From contig CADCMP010000008.1 of the NCBI GenBank assembly GCA_902802565.1, positions 1 to 43,879 of the forward strand: DNA of 43,879 bases, given 5' to 3'. The stretch's first letter is position 1. Each line of letters starts with the position of its first letter. Shown here piece by piece: positions 14,570 through 23,993 of the stretch. The position numbers were made by a program, and so were the translations under genes. The DNA is from Oscillospiraceae bacterium (GTDB lineage: Bacteria; Bacillota; Clostridia; Oscillospirales; Oscillospiraceae). The notes beneath the pieces were generated by a model. It was not told the DNA's origin and ran no database searches. It saw only the letters and a list, made by a program, of their open reading frames with translations.

Positions 14570-16426
14570 GTGTTTAAAGGTTTTTCTACAGATCGTTCAC
14601 CGCAGGGACCTCAGGAGGACCGCACCCGTATCCCGTTTTCCCCGTCCGGGGAGACACCGGAGGAGACCCCGGAACCGGAAGAGAACGGTGTGATGAGTTT
14701 TGAGGAAGTCCTTGCTCAGTGGAAGAGACAATTGAATAGCGACTCTTCCGAGGAGAGCATGGAGGATGACCTGTCTCCGCTGCTGGAAGATATCCTCTCG
14801 GAGGAGCTGTCCGAAGCGGAGGAAGGGGAGGACCGAACGGAAACGGTGCTCCCGAAGGATGCGGGAAGACCTCTGACTGTATCGGATGTAGTAGGGATCC
14901 TTCGTCAGAGACGGAGAGGCCCCGAAAACCGCAGACCGCTGCAGGCCAGGTCTCTTCTGCGGAGTCTCAGTGAACCGCAGGGGTATGCGCCGGTGAATGC
15001 ATCGGACGCGTTCCAAACCCTCTCCCGGGAGGCACGACATGAACTTCGCCACCTTTTGCGGAAGCTCCGGGGAGAAGGGAAAAAAGACAGGAACGATCAA
15101 CCGGCGGAGCATTCTCCGGAAGAGGAGGAACTTCTCTGGGACGAGGAACACCGGACCCGTGTGGAAGAGGAGAAGAAGGCCAAAAGCCTGCGGAAGAAAG
15201 TCCGCAGGGGGATCCGCAACGCGCTCATCACCCTGATGATCCTGGCTACGCTGCTGGGAATCGGATACGGTCTGTTCGTTTTTTCGGATATTCCGTTCTT
15301 CGTCAAATGGAGGACACTGTACATCGAAACAGCCATGTCCACCCTGAATCATCAGTGGCTGGCGACTTCCTTTATTCCGCAGTCCATTATCGATGATGTG
15401 ATGAATACGGCGGAAAAAGCCAATGAGGACCAGAAAAAGGTCCAGACCAGCTGGAACGACCGGGAAGAAGAAGGCACGGAGACCGGGCCTCTGGATAAGG
15501 ATGCCTTTTACGACCGGTACTGGGAACTCAATGAAGATTTCTTTGAGGAGTGGCTGGATCAGCATCCCGATGCTCGGGCAATGGGATACGATAATCTCGT
15601 GATCGACAATCTGGACTGTGAGGATACTACGCTTCATACCCGTTACGGAGAGATCATCCGGGCACTGAATGTTCCGGAGAACGTTCTCATCGTACAGGTG
15701 AAGGGAACGGATTATGTGGGGACCCTGGCGACGGTCAAGGATCCCAGTCAGGTGATCATGAAGAAAGCCCAGGATTTCGGCAATGAGGGCGACCTCATCG
15801 AGACCTTCTGCAAGGATGAGGTGCTTGCCATCAACGGAAGCGGCTTCCTGGATGAAGGCGGGCTTTCCAACGGCAGCACCGTCGTGGGCAGCTTCGTCAT
15901 GAACGGCGTGGATTACGGCACTCCCGACTACAACTATCTGTTCTTCGGGATGCAGAGAGACAACCGCCTCCATATTCAGTGGGGCGTATCGGAAACAGAG
16001 AAATACCGCTGGGCATTCCAGTTCAGTCCCGCCCTCATCATCAACGGCAAGATCGTGGTGGAGGGATCCTACGGATGGGGACTGCAGCCGAGAAGTGCCA
16101 TCGGTCAGACGAAAAACGGCGATTTCCTCATGCTGATCGTCGACGGACGGCAGGTGGGATACAGTATCGGGTGTCTGGTGGAAGACTCCGCGAAGATTCT
16201 GAAAAAGCACCGGGCCTTCCAGGCGGTGAATATGGACGGAGGATCCTCCTCCATCATGGCCTATCAGGGAAAGATCATCACCAAAAACTCCAGTAAATCG
16301 GAGCTGGGACGAGAGATCCCCAACTCCCTCGTGGTCACCCATTCCCAGGCCGGTAACCGGCACAGCGGCGGGGAGGAGAAAGATGCTCCTCCGGAGGAGA
16401 ACGACTCCGAAGAAACGGAAAACTAA
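14570..16426 (+). CDS. Membrane-anchored phosphodiester glycosidase (NAGPA domain) with long acidic cytoplasmic N-terminus
   Basis: 618 aa, GTG start with GCGGAGG 7 nt upstream. Residues 1-200 are highly charged, low-complexity and acidic; a basic stretch (about 202-216) then precedes one membrane helix (about 217-238), so the N-terminus is cytoplasmic and the rest outside. Residues ~340-590 are a phosphodiester glycosidase / NAGPA-type domain, with VLAINGSGF (420-426), SAIGQTKNGD, NMDGGSSS (554-561) and PNSLVVTH. The family cleaves N-acetylglucosamine 1-phosphodiesters and is often annotated as exopolysaccharide biosynthesis. The C-terminus ends in an acidic tail. The cytoplasmic extension may be a binding arm; that is inference. 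Transcribed alone. Confidence 0.85.
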   Translation: MFKGFSTDRSPQGPQEDRTRIPFSPSGETPEETPEPEENGVMSFEEVLAQWKRQLNSDSSEESMEDDLSPLLEDILSEELSEAEEGEDRTETVLPKDAGRPLTVSDVVGILRQRRRGPENRRPLQARSLLRSLSEPQGYAPVNASDAFQTLSREARHELRHLLRKLRGEGKKDRNDQPAEHSPEEEELLWDEEHRTRVEEEKKAKSLRKKVRRGIRNALITLMILATLLGIGYGLFVFSDIPFFVKWRTLYIETAMSTLNHQWLATSFIPQSIIDDVMNTAEKANEDQKKVQTSWNDREEEGTETGPLDKDAFYDRYWELNEDFFEEWLDQHPDARAMGYDNLVIDNLDCEDTTLHTRYGEIIRALNVPENVLIVQVKGTDYVGTLATVKDPSQVIMKKAQDFGNEGDLIETFCKDEVLAINGSGFLDEGGLSNGSTVVGSFVMNGVDYGTPDYNYLFFGMQRDNRLHIQWGVSETEKYRWAFQFSPALIINGKIVVEGSYGWGLQPRSAIGQTKNGDFLMLIVDGRQVGYSIGCLVEDSAKILKKHRAFQAVNMDGGSSSIMAYQGKIITKNSSKSELGREIPNSLVVTHSQAGNRHSGGEEKDAPPEENDSEETEN

Positions 16427-16437
16427 AACAGGAAAAA

Positions 16438-16473
16438 CAGAGGGCTCATGCAGCGGATTCACTGCATGAGCCC
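16438..16473 (-). terminator. Terminator of the DivIC-like gene
   Basis: A 12-bp stem GGGCTCATGCAG/CTGCATGAGCCC (16442-16453, 16462-16473). On the minus strand it is followed by TCTGTTTTT. It also lies just past the plus-strand glycosidase gene. Confidence 0.7.
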
Positions 16474-16491
16474 AAAATCATATGGAGTATA

Positions 16492-16782
16492 TTATTTCGC
16501 TTCGTCGTAGAAGATGATCTCGCCGGGTTCTACCAGCCCCAGTTTTTCACGGGCGATATCCTTGATGGTATCGTCGTCTTCGCTGTGTTCCAGCTGGTAC
16601 TGAAGATGCTTGTTCTCCTCGGTGACCTCATCGATCTTCTGTTCCAGTGCCGCTTTCTGTTCCTGTGCACGCTGGGTATGAGCCTTGATGGAAATCAGGG
16701 TCACAGAAGCATAGAGGATCAGTGCAATGGCCACGATACCGGCGATGATATGCATTTTTCTGTTTTTGCGGCTCTTGTTCAT
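16492..16782 (-). CDS. Septum formation initiator family protein (DivIC/FtsB-like)
   Basis: A 96-aa bitopic membrane protein: basic N-terminus (NKSRKNRK), one membrane helix (about residues 11-31), then a coiled coil (AQEQKAALEQKIDEVTEENK, to about 68) and the conserved end DIAREKLGLVEPGEIIFYD. This is the layout of DivIC/FtsB, which bridges the divisome in the septum with FtsL and DivIB/FtsQ. Length is normal. AGGG lies 7-10 nt before the ATG. It has its own promoter and is separated from the a/b hydrolase. Confidence 0.92.
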   Translation of the reverse strand: MNKSRKNRKMHIIAGIVAIALILYASVTLISIKAHTQRAQEQKAALEQKIDEVTEENKHLQYQLEHSEDDDTIKDIAREKLGLVEPGEIIFYDEAK

Positions 16783-16815
16783 GAAAAGCCCTCCACAGAA
16801 TTCAAAATTTACATA

Positions 16816-16843
16816 AGTATACGTATACGTATATTATTGTAAA
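16816..16843 (-). promoter_or_regulatory. Promoter of the DivIC-like gene
   Basis: On the minus strand TTTACA (16838-16843), a 16-nt spacer and TATACT (16816-16821), 33 nt before the start codon. The spacer is a run of alternating purine/pyrimidine (TACGTA repeats), which is self-complementary. Confidence 0.65.
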
Positions 16844-16886
16844 CCAAAAATCCGCGGATGTGAAGACTTTTTTTCAGAGGCCGTTT

Positions 16887-17546
16887 TCAGGATCCGGTAC
16901 AAAAATCCAGGATCAGCTGGGCAATCTTCCGGTTGTGGATGATATAGGAGCCATGTCCTTCCTCAGGAAGGATCTTCATGACGGCACGGGGAATGGAGTC
17001 CGCAATATGACGGGTCTCCGATTCCAGGATCAGATCCTTCTCACCGGCCAGGACCAGAGTGGGGATCTTGATTTTTTTCAGGATGTCATCGGTGATATGG
17101 GGCTCCTTGATCATCAGCTTTATCTTGGGGTCTCTTTTAAACAGATAAATAGCGCGGAACAGGACACGGATCATCGTCGAAACGCCTTCCGGTGAAACGT
17201 TCGCACCGCTGACGATGAGACCGGTGACACGGTCGCACCGGGATGCCGTGAGCAGACCGACAATCCCGCCATCGGAAAAACCGTAAAAGAGGACATCGTG
17301 CAGATCCAGATGGTCCATCAGTGCCATCATGTCCCTGGACATGTCTTCGTAGTGCAGTTCGTTCACCGGGGTGCTCTGTCCGTGGCCCCGGGAGTCCACC
17401 GCATAACAGGTGAAATGCTCCTTCAGTTCCTCAATGGCAACATCGAAGATCGTGTGATCCTCTCCGTTTCCGTGAACCAGCAGCAGGGGACGCCCGCTGC
17501 CGGTTTTTTCATAATAGAGATCGATTCCGTTTATCTGCGCGATCAT
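16887..17546 (-). CDS. Alpha/beta hydrolase
   Basis: A 219-aa alpha/beta hydrolase-fold protein. LLLVHGNGEDHTIF holds the oxyanion loop, GFSDGGIVG the nucleophile elbow (Ser in GFSDG), the acid is probably the Asp of LVLAGEKDLI, and the His is in LPEEGHGSYI. It lacks a signal peptide. AGGAGGAACT lies directly before the ATG. It starts 24 nt after the metallophosphoesterase stop and is probably cotranscribed with it. The substrate is not apparent; carboxyl-esterase or lipase-type activity is a generic expectation. Confidence 0.9.
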   Translation of the reverse strand: MIAQINGIDLYYEKTGSGRPLLLVHGNGEDHTIFDVAIEELKEHFTCYAVDSRGHGQSTPVNELHYEDMSRDMMALMDHLDLHDVLFYGFSDGGIVGLLTASRCDRVTGLIVSGANVSPEGVSTMIRVLFRAIYLFKRDPKIKLMIKEPHITDDILKKIKIPTLVLAGEKDLILESETRHIADSIPRAVMKILPEEGHGSYIIHNRKIAQLILDFCTGS

Positions 17547-17570
17547 AGTTCCTCCTGCGAAAAGCGCCTC

Positions 17571-18785
17571 TCAGGAGAGAATGCTTTCGATATACTGATA
17601 CCAGCTGGTATCCCGTCCGTAGGTCTTCCACTTGAGATATCCTTCGGTCTGACGCACCGTATCCACATCCCGGTCGGTGATCTCGCCGGCAAAGTAGGAG
17701 CGGTTCAGATCCATCATGAATTCCACCATATACTTGAAGTCCTCCTCCGGGATATCCCGGCCGGACAGACTGTCGGCGATCTGGCGTGTCATGCAGGTGG
17801 TGAAACGGTCCGTCGCCTCCTGCTGCAGGATCTCCAGATGGCAGGGAGTGTAGTCCCACTGGGAGCGGTCGGCTCCGAGGTTCAGGATCCCGTAGCGAAG
17901 AGGCGCCACGGAGATGCATCCGGTGGCGATGTCCGTCATACCGTCCTCTTCCACGGAATGCTGAATGTGGATGTGGGCGCTCAGGTTCAGCGTTACCCCG
18001 TATTTGCGGAGAAGGTTTTCCAGCTTGTCGTGATTGTTGATGATAAAGCCTTTTGTCATGAACTTGTTCTGGGCAAGTAGGCTCTGATGCGTGACGGTGA
18101 TCACCGTCTTGCCGTCTTCCTTTGCCCATGCCAGCTGCTTTTTCGCCCAGGTGAGAGTGGAATCCAGAATGGATCCCGGATCGGCAGGGGTGTTGGCGTC
18201 CAGAAACATCAGTTCCACATCATCCGACAGGGAATAGACGTAGCTGAAGGAATCACTGTCCCGGGCCGCTGCCTGCTCCCAACCGAAGGCACCGCAGTCT
18301 TCCCGGAAATCCGAGAGGGAAATGGCCTGCGTTTTTCGGGCGTTGGAACCGAAATAACTTCTGGCATAGGGATACAGCAGGTCATGGTTGCCGGGGATCA
18401 CCAGCACCGGAATCCCGCTGTCCTGCAGAGTCTTCAGTTTTCCGCACAGCTCCTGCAGACTGATGCGCTCTCCGTTATATGTCAGGTCTCCGGGAATCAC
18501 CACCGCATCGGGGCGGCGTTCCAGACAAAGCCGGATGAATTCATCCGCGATCGCTTCCGAGTATTCCGGGACTTTGCCGTCTCCCTGCTCCACGAGCTGA
18601 CGGAACACGGTCCCGTCATCATGCAGGGAGGAGGCCAGATAATGAAGATCGGCGCAGATCCAGATCTCCAGAGGTTCCTTCGGACCGGTTCCGGCAGACT
18701 CCATGGTGGAGACCCGGGAACATCCCCCCAGAAAGGACAGGACGCAGGCGGTGGTTATGATTTTTTTCAGTGTATGATTACTCAT
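17571..18785 (-). CDS. Lipoprotein metallophosphoesterase
   Basis: A ~404-aa calcineurin-like phosphoesterase anchored outside the cell. The N-terminus has basic residues, a short hydrophobic stretch and the lipobox FLGGC. Metal-binding motifs appear in order: ADLHYLA, PGDLTYNGE, PGNHDLLYPYARSYFG, VTHQSLL and SAHIHIQ, the full dinuclear-metal set. ATG codons at 18797, 18794 and 18785 are possible; I use 18785 because a weak GGA lies just upstream. The alpha/beta hydrolase follows at 24 nt. Substrate unknown; family members act on phosphodiesters or nucleotides. Confidence 0.88.
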   Translation of the reverse strand: MSNHTLKKIITTACVLSFLGGCSRVSTMESAGTGPKEPLEIWICADLHYLASSLHDDGTVFRQLVEQGDGKVPEYSEAIADEFIRLCLERRPDAVVIPGDLTYNGERISLQELCGKLKTLQDSGIPVLVIPGNHDLLYPYARSYFGSNARKTQAISLSDFREDCGAFGWEQAAARDSDSFSYVYSLSDDVELMFLDANTPADPGSILDSTLTWAKKQLAWAKEDGKTVITVTHQSLLAQNKFMTKGFIINNHDKLENLLRKYGVTLNLSAHIHIQHSVEEDGMTDIATGCISVAPLRYGILNLGADRSQWDYTPCHLEILQQEATDRFTTCMTRQIADSLSGRDIPEEDFKYMVEFMMDLNRSYFAGEITDRDVDTVRQTEGYLKWKTYGRDTSWYQYIESILS

Positions 18786-18887
18786 CGTTTCCATCATTTC
18801 ATCGGATATTTTGCTTCCCTGTATAAAAATGCATCAAAGTGACGGATACGGGGAAGGAGATCCATTTTATTTTTGTGATTTAGTGAG

Positions 18888-18916
18888 TTGAAAACAGTTC
18901 CTGTTTGCCCTATAAT
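18888..18916 (+). promoter_or_regulatory. Distal promoter P1 of the arginine operon
   Basis: TTGAAA (18888-18893), a 17-nt spacer and a perfect TATAAT (18911-18916). It is a stronger match than the proximal promoter. Its transcript would begin near 18923, inside the left arm of a long inverted repeat, giving a leader of about 215 nt. Confidence 0.75.
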
Positions 18917-18917
18917 G

Positions 18918-19021
18918 ACTGTCTGTGTCCTACTTTATTTATATTTTATATTATAAACGTCCATTCCGTCGTAGTACAGAAAAAACTTCCGTTTGGGGGC
19001 GAAAGAGGACACAGAGACAGT
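18918..19021. repeat. Long-range inverted repeat upstream of argG (leader stem or MITE-like element)
   Basis: ACTGTCTGTGTCCT at 18918-18931 pairs with AGGACACAGAGACAGT at 19006-19021, with only a 2-nt bulge. The 74 nt between are AT-rich on the left and contain GTTTGGGGGCGAAAG on the right. No gene fits. It may be a terminal-inverted-repeat element of 104 bp or the closing stem of a leader RNA. Confidence 0.6.
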
Positions 19022-19061
19022 GAATATTCATTAATTAGTGAATATTTCAATAAAATATGCA
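19021..19061 (+). promoter_or_regulatory. Probable ArgR-binding region (ARG-box-like half-sites)
   Basis: TGAATATTCA (19021-19030) is a perfect palindrome, followed by TGAATATTTCA (19039-19049) and ATGCAT (19057-19062). TGAAT/ATTCA are the half-sites of the ARG box used by ArgR/AhrC. The cluster lies between P1 and P2, suited to repression of the operon by arginine-bound ArgR. The ArgR gene is not in the window. Confidence 0.5.
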
Positions 19062-19079
19062 TAAAATTCCACTTTATCC

Positions 19080-19107
19080 TTGACAAAACAGAATTTGGGT
19101 GGATAAT
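19080..19107 (+). promoter_or_regulatory. Proximal promoter P2 of the arginine operon
   Basis: A perfect TTGACA (19080-19085), a 16-nt spacer and GATAAT (19102-19107), 31 nt before the argG start. Confidence 0.7.
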
Positions 19108-19138
19108 AGTTGCATAAATATACAACGGAGGCATTCTC

Positions 19139-20356
<1,218 letters not shown>

Positions 20357-20377
20357 TTAATCACATTAAAACAGACA

Positions 20378-20412
20378 CTTGCCCCGTGCAGGACGTGCGG
20401 GGCAAGGATTTT
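20378..20412 (+). terminator. Intercistronic hairpin between argG and argH
   Basis: Stem CTTGCCCCG/CGGGGCAAG (20378-20386, 20398-20406) followed only by GATTTTC. The weak T run suggests partial termination or mRNA protection rather than a full stop, allowing argG to be expressed above the rest. Confidence 0.6.
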
Positions 20413-20432
20413 CATATCAGAGGTTTTTTATT

Positions 20433-21833
20433 ATGGAGAAAATGTGGGCCGGACGTACTGCCGGACAAGTAGACAAGATCGCCGATGAGTATAATTCCTC
20501 CATTGCCATCGACTGCCGCATGTATCGCGAGGACATCACGGGTTCCATGGCTCATGCAGCCATGCTGGGCGCCCAGAAGATCATCCCGCAGGAAGCTGCG
20601 GAACATATCATCGAAGGACTGGAAGGGATCCTGAATGATCTGGAATCCGGTGCGCTTGAGATCGATTACGACTGCGAGGATATCCACATGTTTGTGGAGC
20701 AGGTCCTGACTTCCCGCATCGGGGATGAGGGGAAGATGCTGCACACCGCCCGCAGCCGCAATGACCAGGTGGCACTGGATCTTCGCATGTACCTGCGAAG
20801 AGAATGTGCCGAGATCACCGCACTGGTGGAAGAACTGGTGGAGGTGCTCTGCAACAAGGCCGAGGAGCACAAGGACGTGATCCTTCCGGGGTATACCCAT
20901 CTGCAGCGTGCTCAGCCCATCACCTTCGGACATCATCTCATGGCCTACGCCTCCATGCTCCTGCGGGATCTCAGCCGTCTGGATGATGCGGTGAAACGCA
21001 TGAATGTTTCTCCCATCGGGTGCTGTGCTCTGGCGGGAACCACCTATGATACCGACCGTTATTTTGAAGCCGAGCAGCTTCATTTTGACGATATCATGCT
21101 GAACTCTCTGGACGGAGTCTCCGACCGGGACTACTGTGTGGAGCTCATGAACGACTTTGCGCTTATCATGACGCATCTGTCCCGTTTCTCCGAGGAACTC
21201 ATCCTCTGGTCCAGCTGGGAGTTCAAATTCATCGAGCTGTCCGACAGCTATACCACCGGCTCTTCCATCATGCCCCAGAAGAAGAATCCCGATATGGCGG
21301 AACTGGTTCGCGGCAAGACCGGACGTGTCTTCGGCAATCTCATGGGCATGCTCACCACACTGAAGGGCATCCCTCTTGCATACAACAAGGATATGCAGGA
21401 AGACAAGAATTTCATCTTTGACAGCCTGGATACGGTGAAGATCAGCCTTCAGGTATTTATCCCCATGATCGATACCATGAGCGTGCGCTCGGACAACATG
21501 CTTCGGGCGGCACAGGAGGGCTTCATCAATGCCACGGATCTTGCGGATTATCTGGTGCGCAAGGGACTGCCGTTCCGCAGCGCCTACAAGATCTCCGGAC
21601 AGATCGTAGCCACCTGCATCGACGAGGGCATGGTCCTGGAGACGATGCCGCTGGATGTGTATCAGGGCTTCTCCGATCTGTTTGAGGAAGACCTCTATGA
21701 CAGTATCAGCCTGAAAAACTGCGTGGAACGCCGCATCAGTGTCGGCGGCACCAGTGTGGCCTCCGTGGAAAATCAGATCGAATATACAAGAGATGTGCTG
21801 GCAGCTCGTCAGCAGGATAAAGAGCAGGACTGA
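20433..21833 (+). CDS. argH: Argininosuccinate lyase
   Basis: A 466-aa fumarase-superfamily enzyme that splits argininosuccinate into arginine and fumarate. It shows the GRTAG opening, HTARSRNDQVALDLRMY, the catalytic-His segment GYTHLQRAQPITFGHH and the superfamily signature GSSIMPQKKNPD. The ATG at 20433 with AGAGG upstream is chosen; the frame stays open back to 20379 through the intercistronic hairpin. argC starts 4 nt after its stop. Confidence 0.97.
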   Translation: MEKMWAGRTAGQVDKIADEYNSSIAIDCRMYREDITGSMAHAAMLGAQKIIPQEAAEHIIEGLEGILNDLESGALEIDYDCEDIHMFVEQVLTSRIGDEGKMLHTARSRNDQVALDLRMYLRRECAEITALVEELVEVLCNKAEEHKDVILPGYTHLQRAQPITFGHHLMAYASMLLRDLSRLDDAVKRMNVSPIGCCALAGTTYDTDRYFEAEQLHFDDIMLNSLDGVSDRDYCVELMNDFALIMTHLSRFSEELILWSSWEFKFIELSDSYTTGSSIMPQKKNPDMAELVRGKTGRVFGNLMGMLTTLKGIPLAYNKDMQEDKNFIFDSLDTVKISLQVFIPMIDTMSVRSDNMLRAAQEGFINATDLADYLVRKGLPFRSAYKISGQIVATCIDEGMVLETMPLDVYQGFSDLFEEDLYDSISLKNCVERRISVGGTSVASVENQIEYTRDVLAARQQDKEQD

Positions 21834-21837
21834 GATT

Positions 21838-22773
21838 ATGACAAAAGTATTTATCGACGGCAGCGCCGGAACCGCCGGCCTGCAGATCCATCAGCGGCTG
21901 GAATCCCGGCCGGATGTGGACCTTATTACCATTCCGTATGAGAAACGCCATGATGCCGACGTGCGTTCCGATGCCATCAACGCTTCGGACGTTGCCTTTC
22001 TGTGTCTGCCGGACGACGCGGCACGGGAATCGGCTTCGCTGGTGAAAAACGATCACACGATCCTGATCGATACTTCGACCGCCCACCGCACCGAAGAGGG
22101 GTGGACCTACGGTTTTCCGGAACTGAAGGGGCATAGAGAGGCCATCATGGCCTCCCGCCGGATCGCCAATCCCGGATGCCATGCCAGCGGCTTCATCGTA
22201 CTGACACAGCCTCTGGTCCAGGCGGGGATCCTTCCTCCGGAGGTAGGGGTACAGTGCTTCAGCCTCACCGGGTATTCCGGCGGCGGCAAGAAGATGATCG
22301 CGGAATATGAGGCTCCGGACCGTCCCGTGGAATTTGACAGCGGACGGGTCTACGGACTGACTCAGAACCATAAACACCTGAAAGAGATGGTCAAGATCTC
22401 CGGTCTGACTACACCGCCCATCTTCTGTCCCGTGATCGCCGACTACTACTGCGGCATGGAGACGGTAGTGACCCTGTTCCGCAAGGATCTGCGGGGAAGC
22501 GCAGAAGATATCCGGGAAGTGTACCGGAACCTTTACCAGGGACCGGTGGTCTTCTTCGATGAGGAAGGCAATGACCACGGGATCCTTGGATCCAATCAAT
22601 TCGCGCAGCGGGATGACATGACAGTGACCGTGTGCGGCAACGATGACCGCATCGTCCTCATTTCCCGTTTTGACAATCTGGGCAAGGGAGCCTCCGGAGC
22701 CGCCGTTCAGAACTTCAATCTCGTGACGGGACAGCCGGAGACTGCCGGACTCAAACTGGGAGGAGACGTATGA
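21838..22773 (+). CDS. argC: N-acetyl-gamma-glutamyl-phosphate reductase, type 2 (short form)
   Basis: A 311-aa NADPH-dependent reductase making N-acetylglutamate semialdehyde. The N-terminus VFIDGSAGTAGLQIHQRL is the Rossmann loop, CLPDDAARE and IDTSTAHR follow, and the catalytic Cys is in NPGCHASGF. The short length and these motif variants fit the type-2 ArgC group, distinct from the ~340-aa form usual in Bacillus. No strong ribosome-binding site is seen before the ATG, so translation is probably coupled to argH. Its stop overlaps the argJ start (ATGA). Confidence 0.95.
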   Translation: MTKVFIDGSAGTAGLQIHQRLESRPDVDLITIPYEKRHDADVRSDAINASDVAFLCLPDDAARESASLVKNDHTILIDTSTAHRTEEGWTYGFPELKGHREAIMASRRIANPGCHASGFIVLTQPLVQAGILPPEVGVQCFSLTGYSGGGKKMIAEYEAPDRPVEFDSGRVYGLTQNHKHLKEMVKISGLTTPPIFCPVIADYYCGMETVVTLFRKDLRGSAEDIREVYRNLYQGPVVFFDEEGNDHGILGSNQFAQRDDMTVTVCGNDDRIVLISRFDNLGKGASGAAVQNFNLVTGQPETAGLKLGGDV

Positions 22774-23990
22774 GCTTTATCGAAGGCGGCGTATGTGCGC
22801 CGAAAGGATTTCAGGCATCCGGCGTCATCTGCGGGATCCGGCCGAATCCGGTGAAGAACGACCTGGCGGTGGTTGCTTCCGACGAAGCATGCACCTGTGC
22901 CGGAGTCTTTACCAGGAACGTGGTGAAAGCAGCGCCGGTGCTGCTGGACATGGAGACGGTGAAGCTGGGCAAAGCCCGCGCCATCATCGCAAACTCCGGC
23001 ATCGCCAATGCCTGCGCGGAAGACTGTGAAGTCAACGCACAGAAGATGCAGCAGCTGGGAGCCGGCGCACTGGGTCTTTCCAGTGACGAAGTGCTGGTAT
23101 GCTCCACCGGGATCATCGGACAGCGGCTGAATATCGAGGCCATTGAAGAGGGACTGCCGGGAGCTGTGGAAAAACTCAGCCATTCCCCGGAAGGCTCCGC
23201 CAGTGCCGCTGAAGCCATCATGACCACCGATACGGTGCGGAAAGAGCAGGCCACGGAAGTGCTGATCGGAGGAGTTCCGGTCCGCATCGGAGCCATTGTG
23301 AAGGGTTCCGGTATGATCCATCCCAACATGGGGACCATGCTCTGCTTTGCCACCACCGACTGTGCCATCTCCCGGGAGATGCTGGACAGTGCGCTGCGCA
23401 AGGCCTGCAACATCAGTTTCAACCGGATCTCCGTGGACGGAGATATGTCCACCAACGATTCGTTCCTCATTCTTGCAAACGGCATGGCAGGGAATCCTGT
23501 CATCAAGGAGGAAGGGGAAGACTATGACCGGTTTGTCGCCGCACTGCAGAGCGTCAGCTGTGATCTGGCCAGACGCATGGCGGCGGACGGGGAAGGTGCC
23601 AAGCACCTCATGACCTGTACGGTGACGGGAGCTGCCAGTGAGGAAGATGCAGAGACCCTGGCAAAATCCGTTATATCCTCCTCGCTGACGAAGGCGGCGA
23701 TCTTCGGAAACGATGCCAACTGGGGACGTGTCCTTGCCGCCATGGGTTATTCCGGCGTGCAGTTCGATCCCGACGGCGTGGACATTTCCTTCCGTTCCGT
23801 GGGAGGAGAGATCCTGGTGTGCCAGAAAGGGCACGGTCTGGAATTTGACGAGGAACTGGCATCCAAGATCCTGACTCAGGACGAAGTGGAGATCCTCTGC
23901 GAGATGACGGAAGGGGACGGCGAAGCCACCTGCTGGGGCTGTGATCTGACCTATGATTACGTGAAGATCAACGGAGATTATCGGAGCTGA
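22770..23990 (+). CDS. argJ: Glutamate N-acetyltransferase / ornithine acetyltransferase
   Basis: A 406-aa self-cleaving enzyme that moves the acetyl group from N-acetylornithine to glutamate, closing the acetyl cycle. The autocleavage site is HPNMGTML, between G188 and the nucleophile T189; many family members have Ala-Thr here, so Gly is a small variation. The alpha part shows CAGVFTRNVVKAAPV and ANSGIANAC; the beta part shows NDSFL and FGNDANWGR. GGAGGA lies just before the ATG, and the start overlaps the argC stop by four bases. Its presence explains why no argA is needed for bulk flux. Confidence 0.97.
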   Translation: MSFIEGGVCAPKGFQASGVICGIRPNPVKNDLAVVASDEACTCAGVFTRNVVKAAPVLLDMETVKLGKARAIIANSGIANACAEDCEVNAQKMQQLGAGALGLSSDEVLVCSTGIIGQRLNIEAIEEGLPGAVEKLSHSPEGSASAAEAIMTTDTVRKEQATEVLIGGVPVRIGAIVKGSGMIHPNMGTMLCFATTDCAISREMLDSALRKACNISFNRISVDGDMSTNDSFLILANGMAGNPVIKEEGEDYDRFVAALQSVSCDLARRMAADGEGAKHLMTCTVTGAASEEDAETLAKSVISSSLTKAAIFGNDANWGRVLAAMGYSGVQFDPDGVDISFRSVGGEILVCQKGHGLEFDEELASKILTQDEVEILCEMTEGDGEATCWGCDLTYDYVKINGDYRS

Positions 23991-23993
23991 GAT

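Noticed and set aside
14597-16462. 621-codon minus-strand frame opposite the glycosidase gene
   Set aside because: It is slightly longer than the real gene, but the plus-strand protein has a clear membrane helix and NAGPA motifs, and the minus frame has none.
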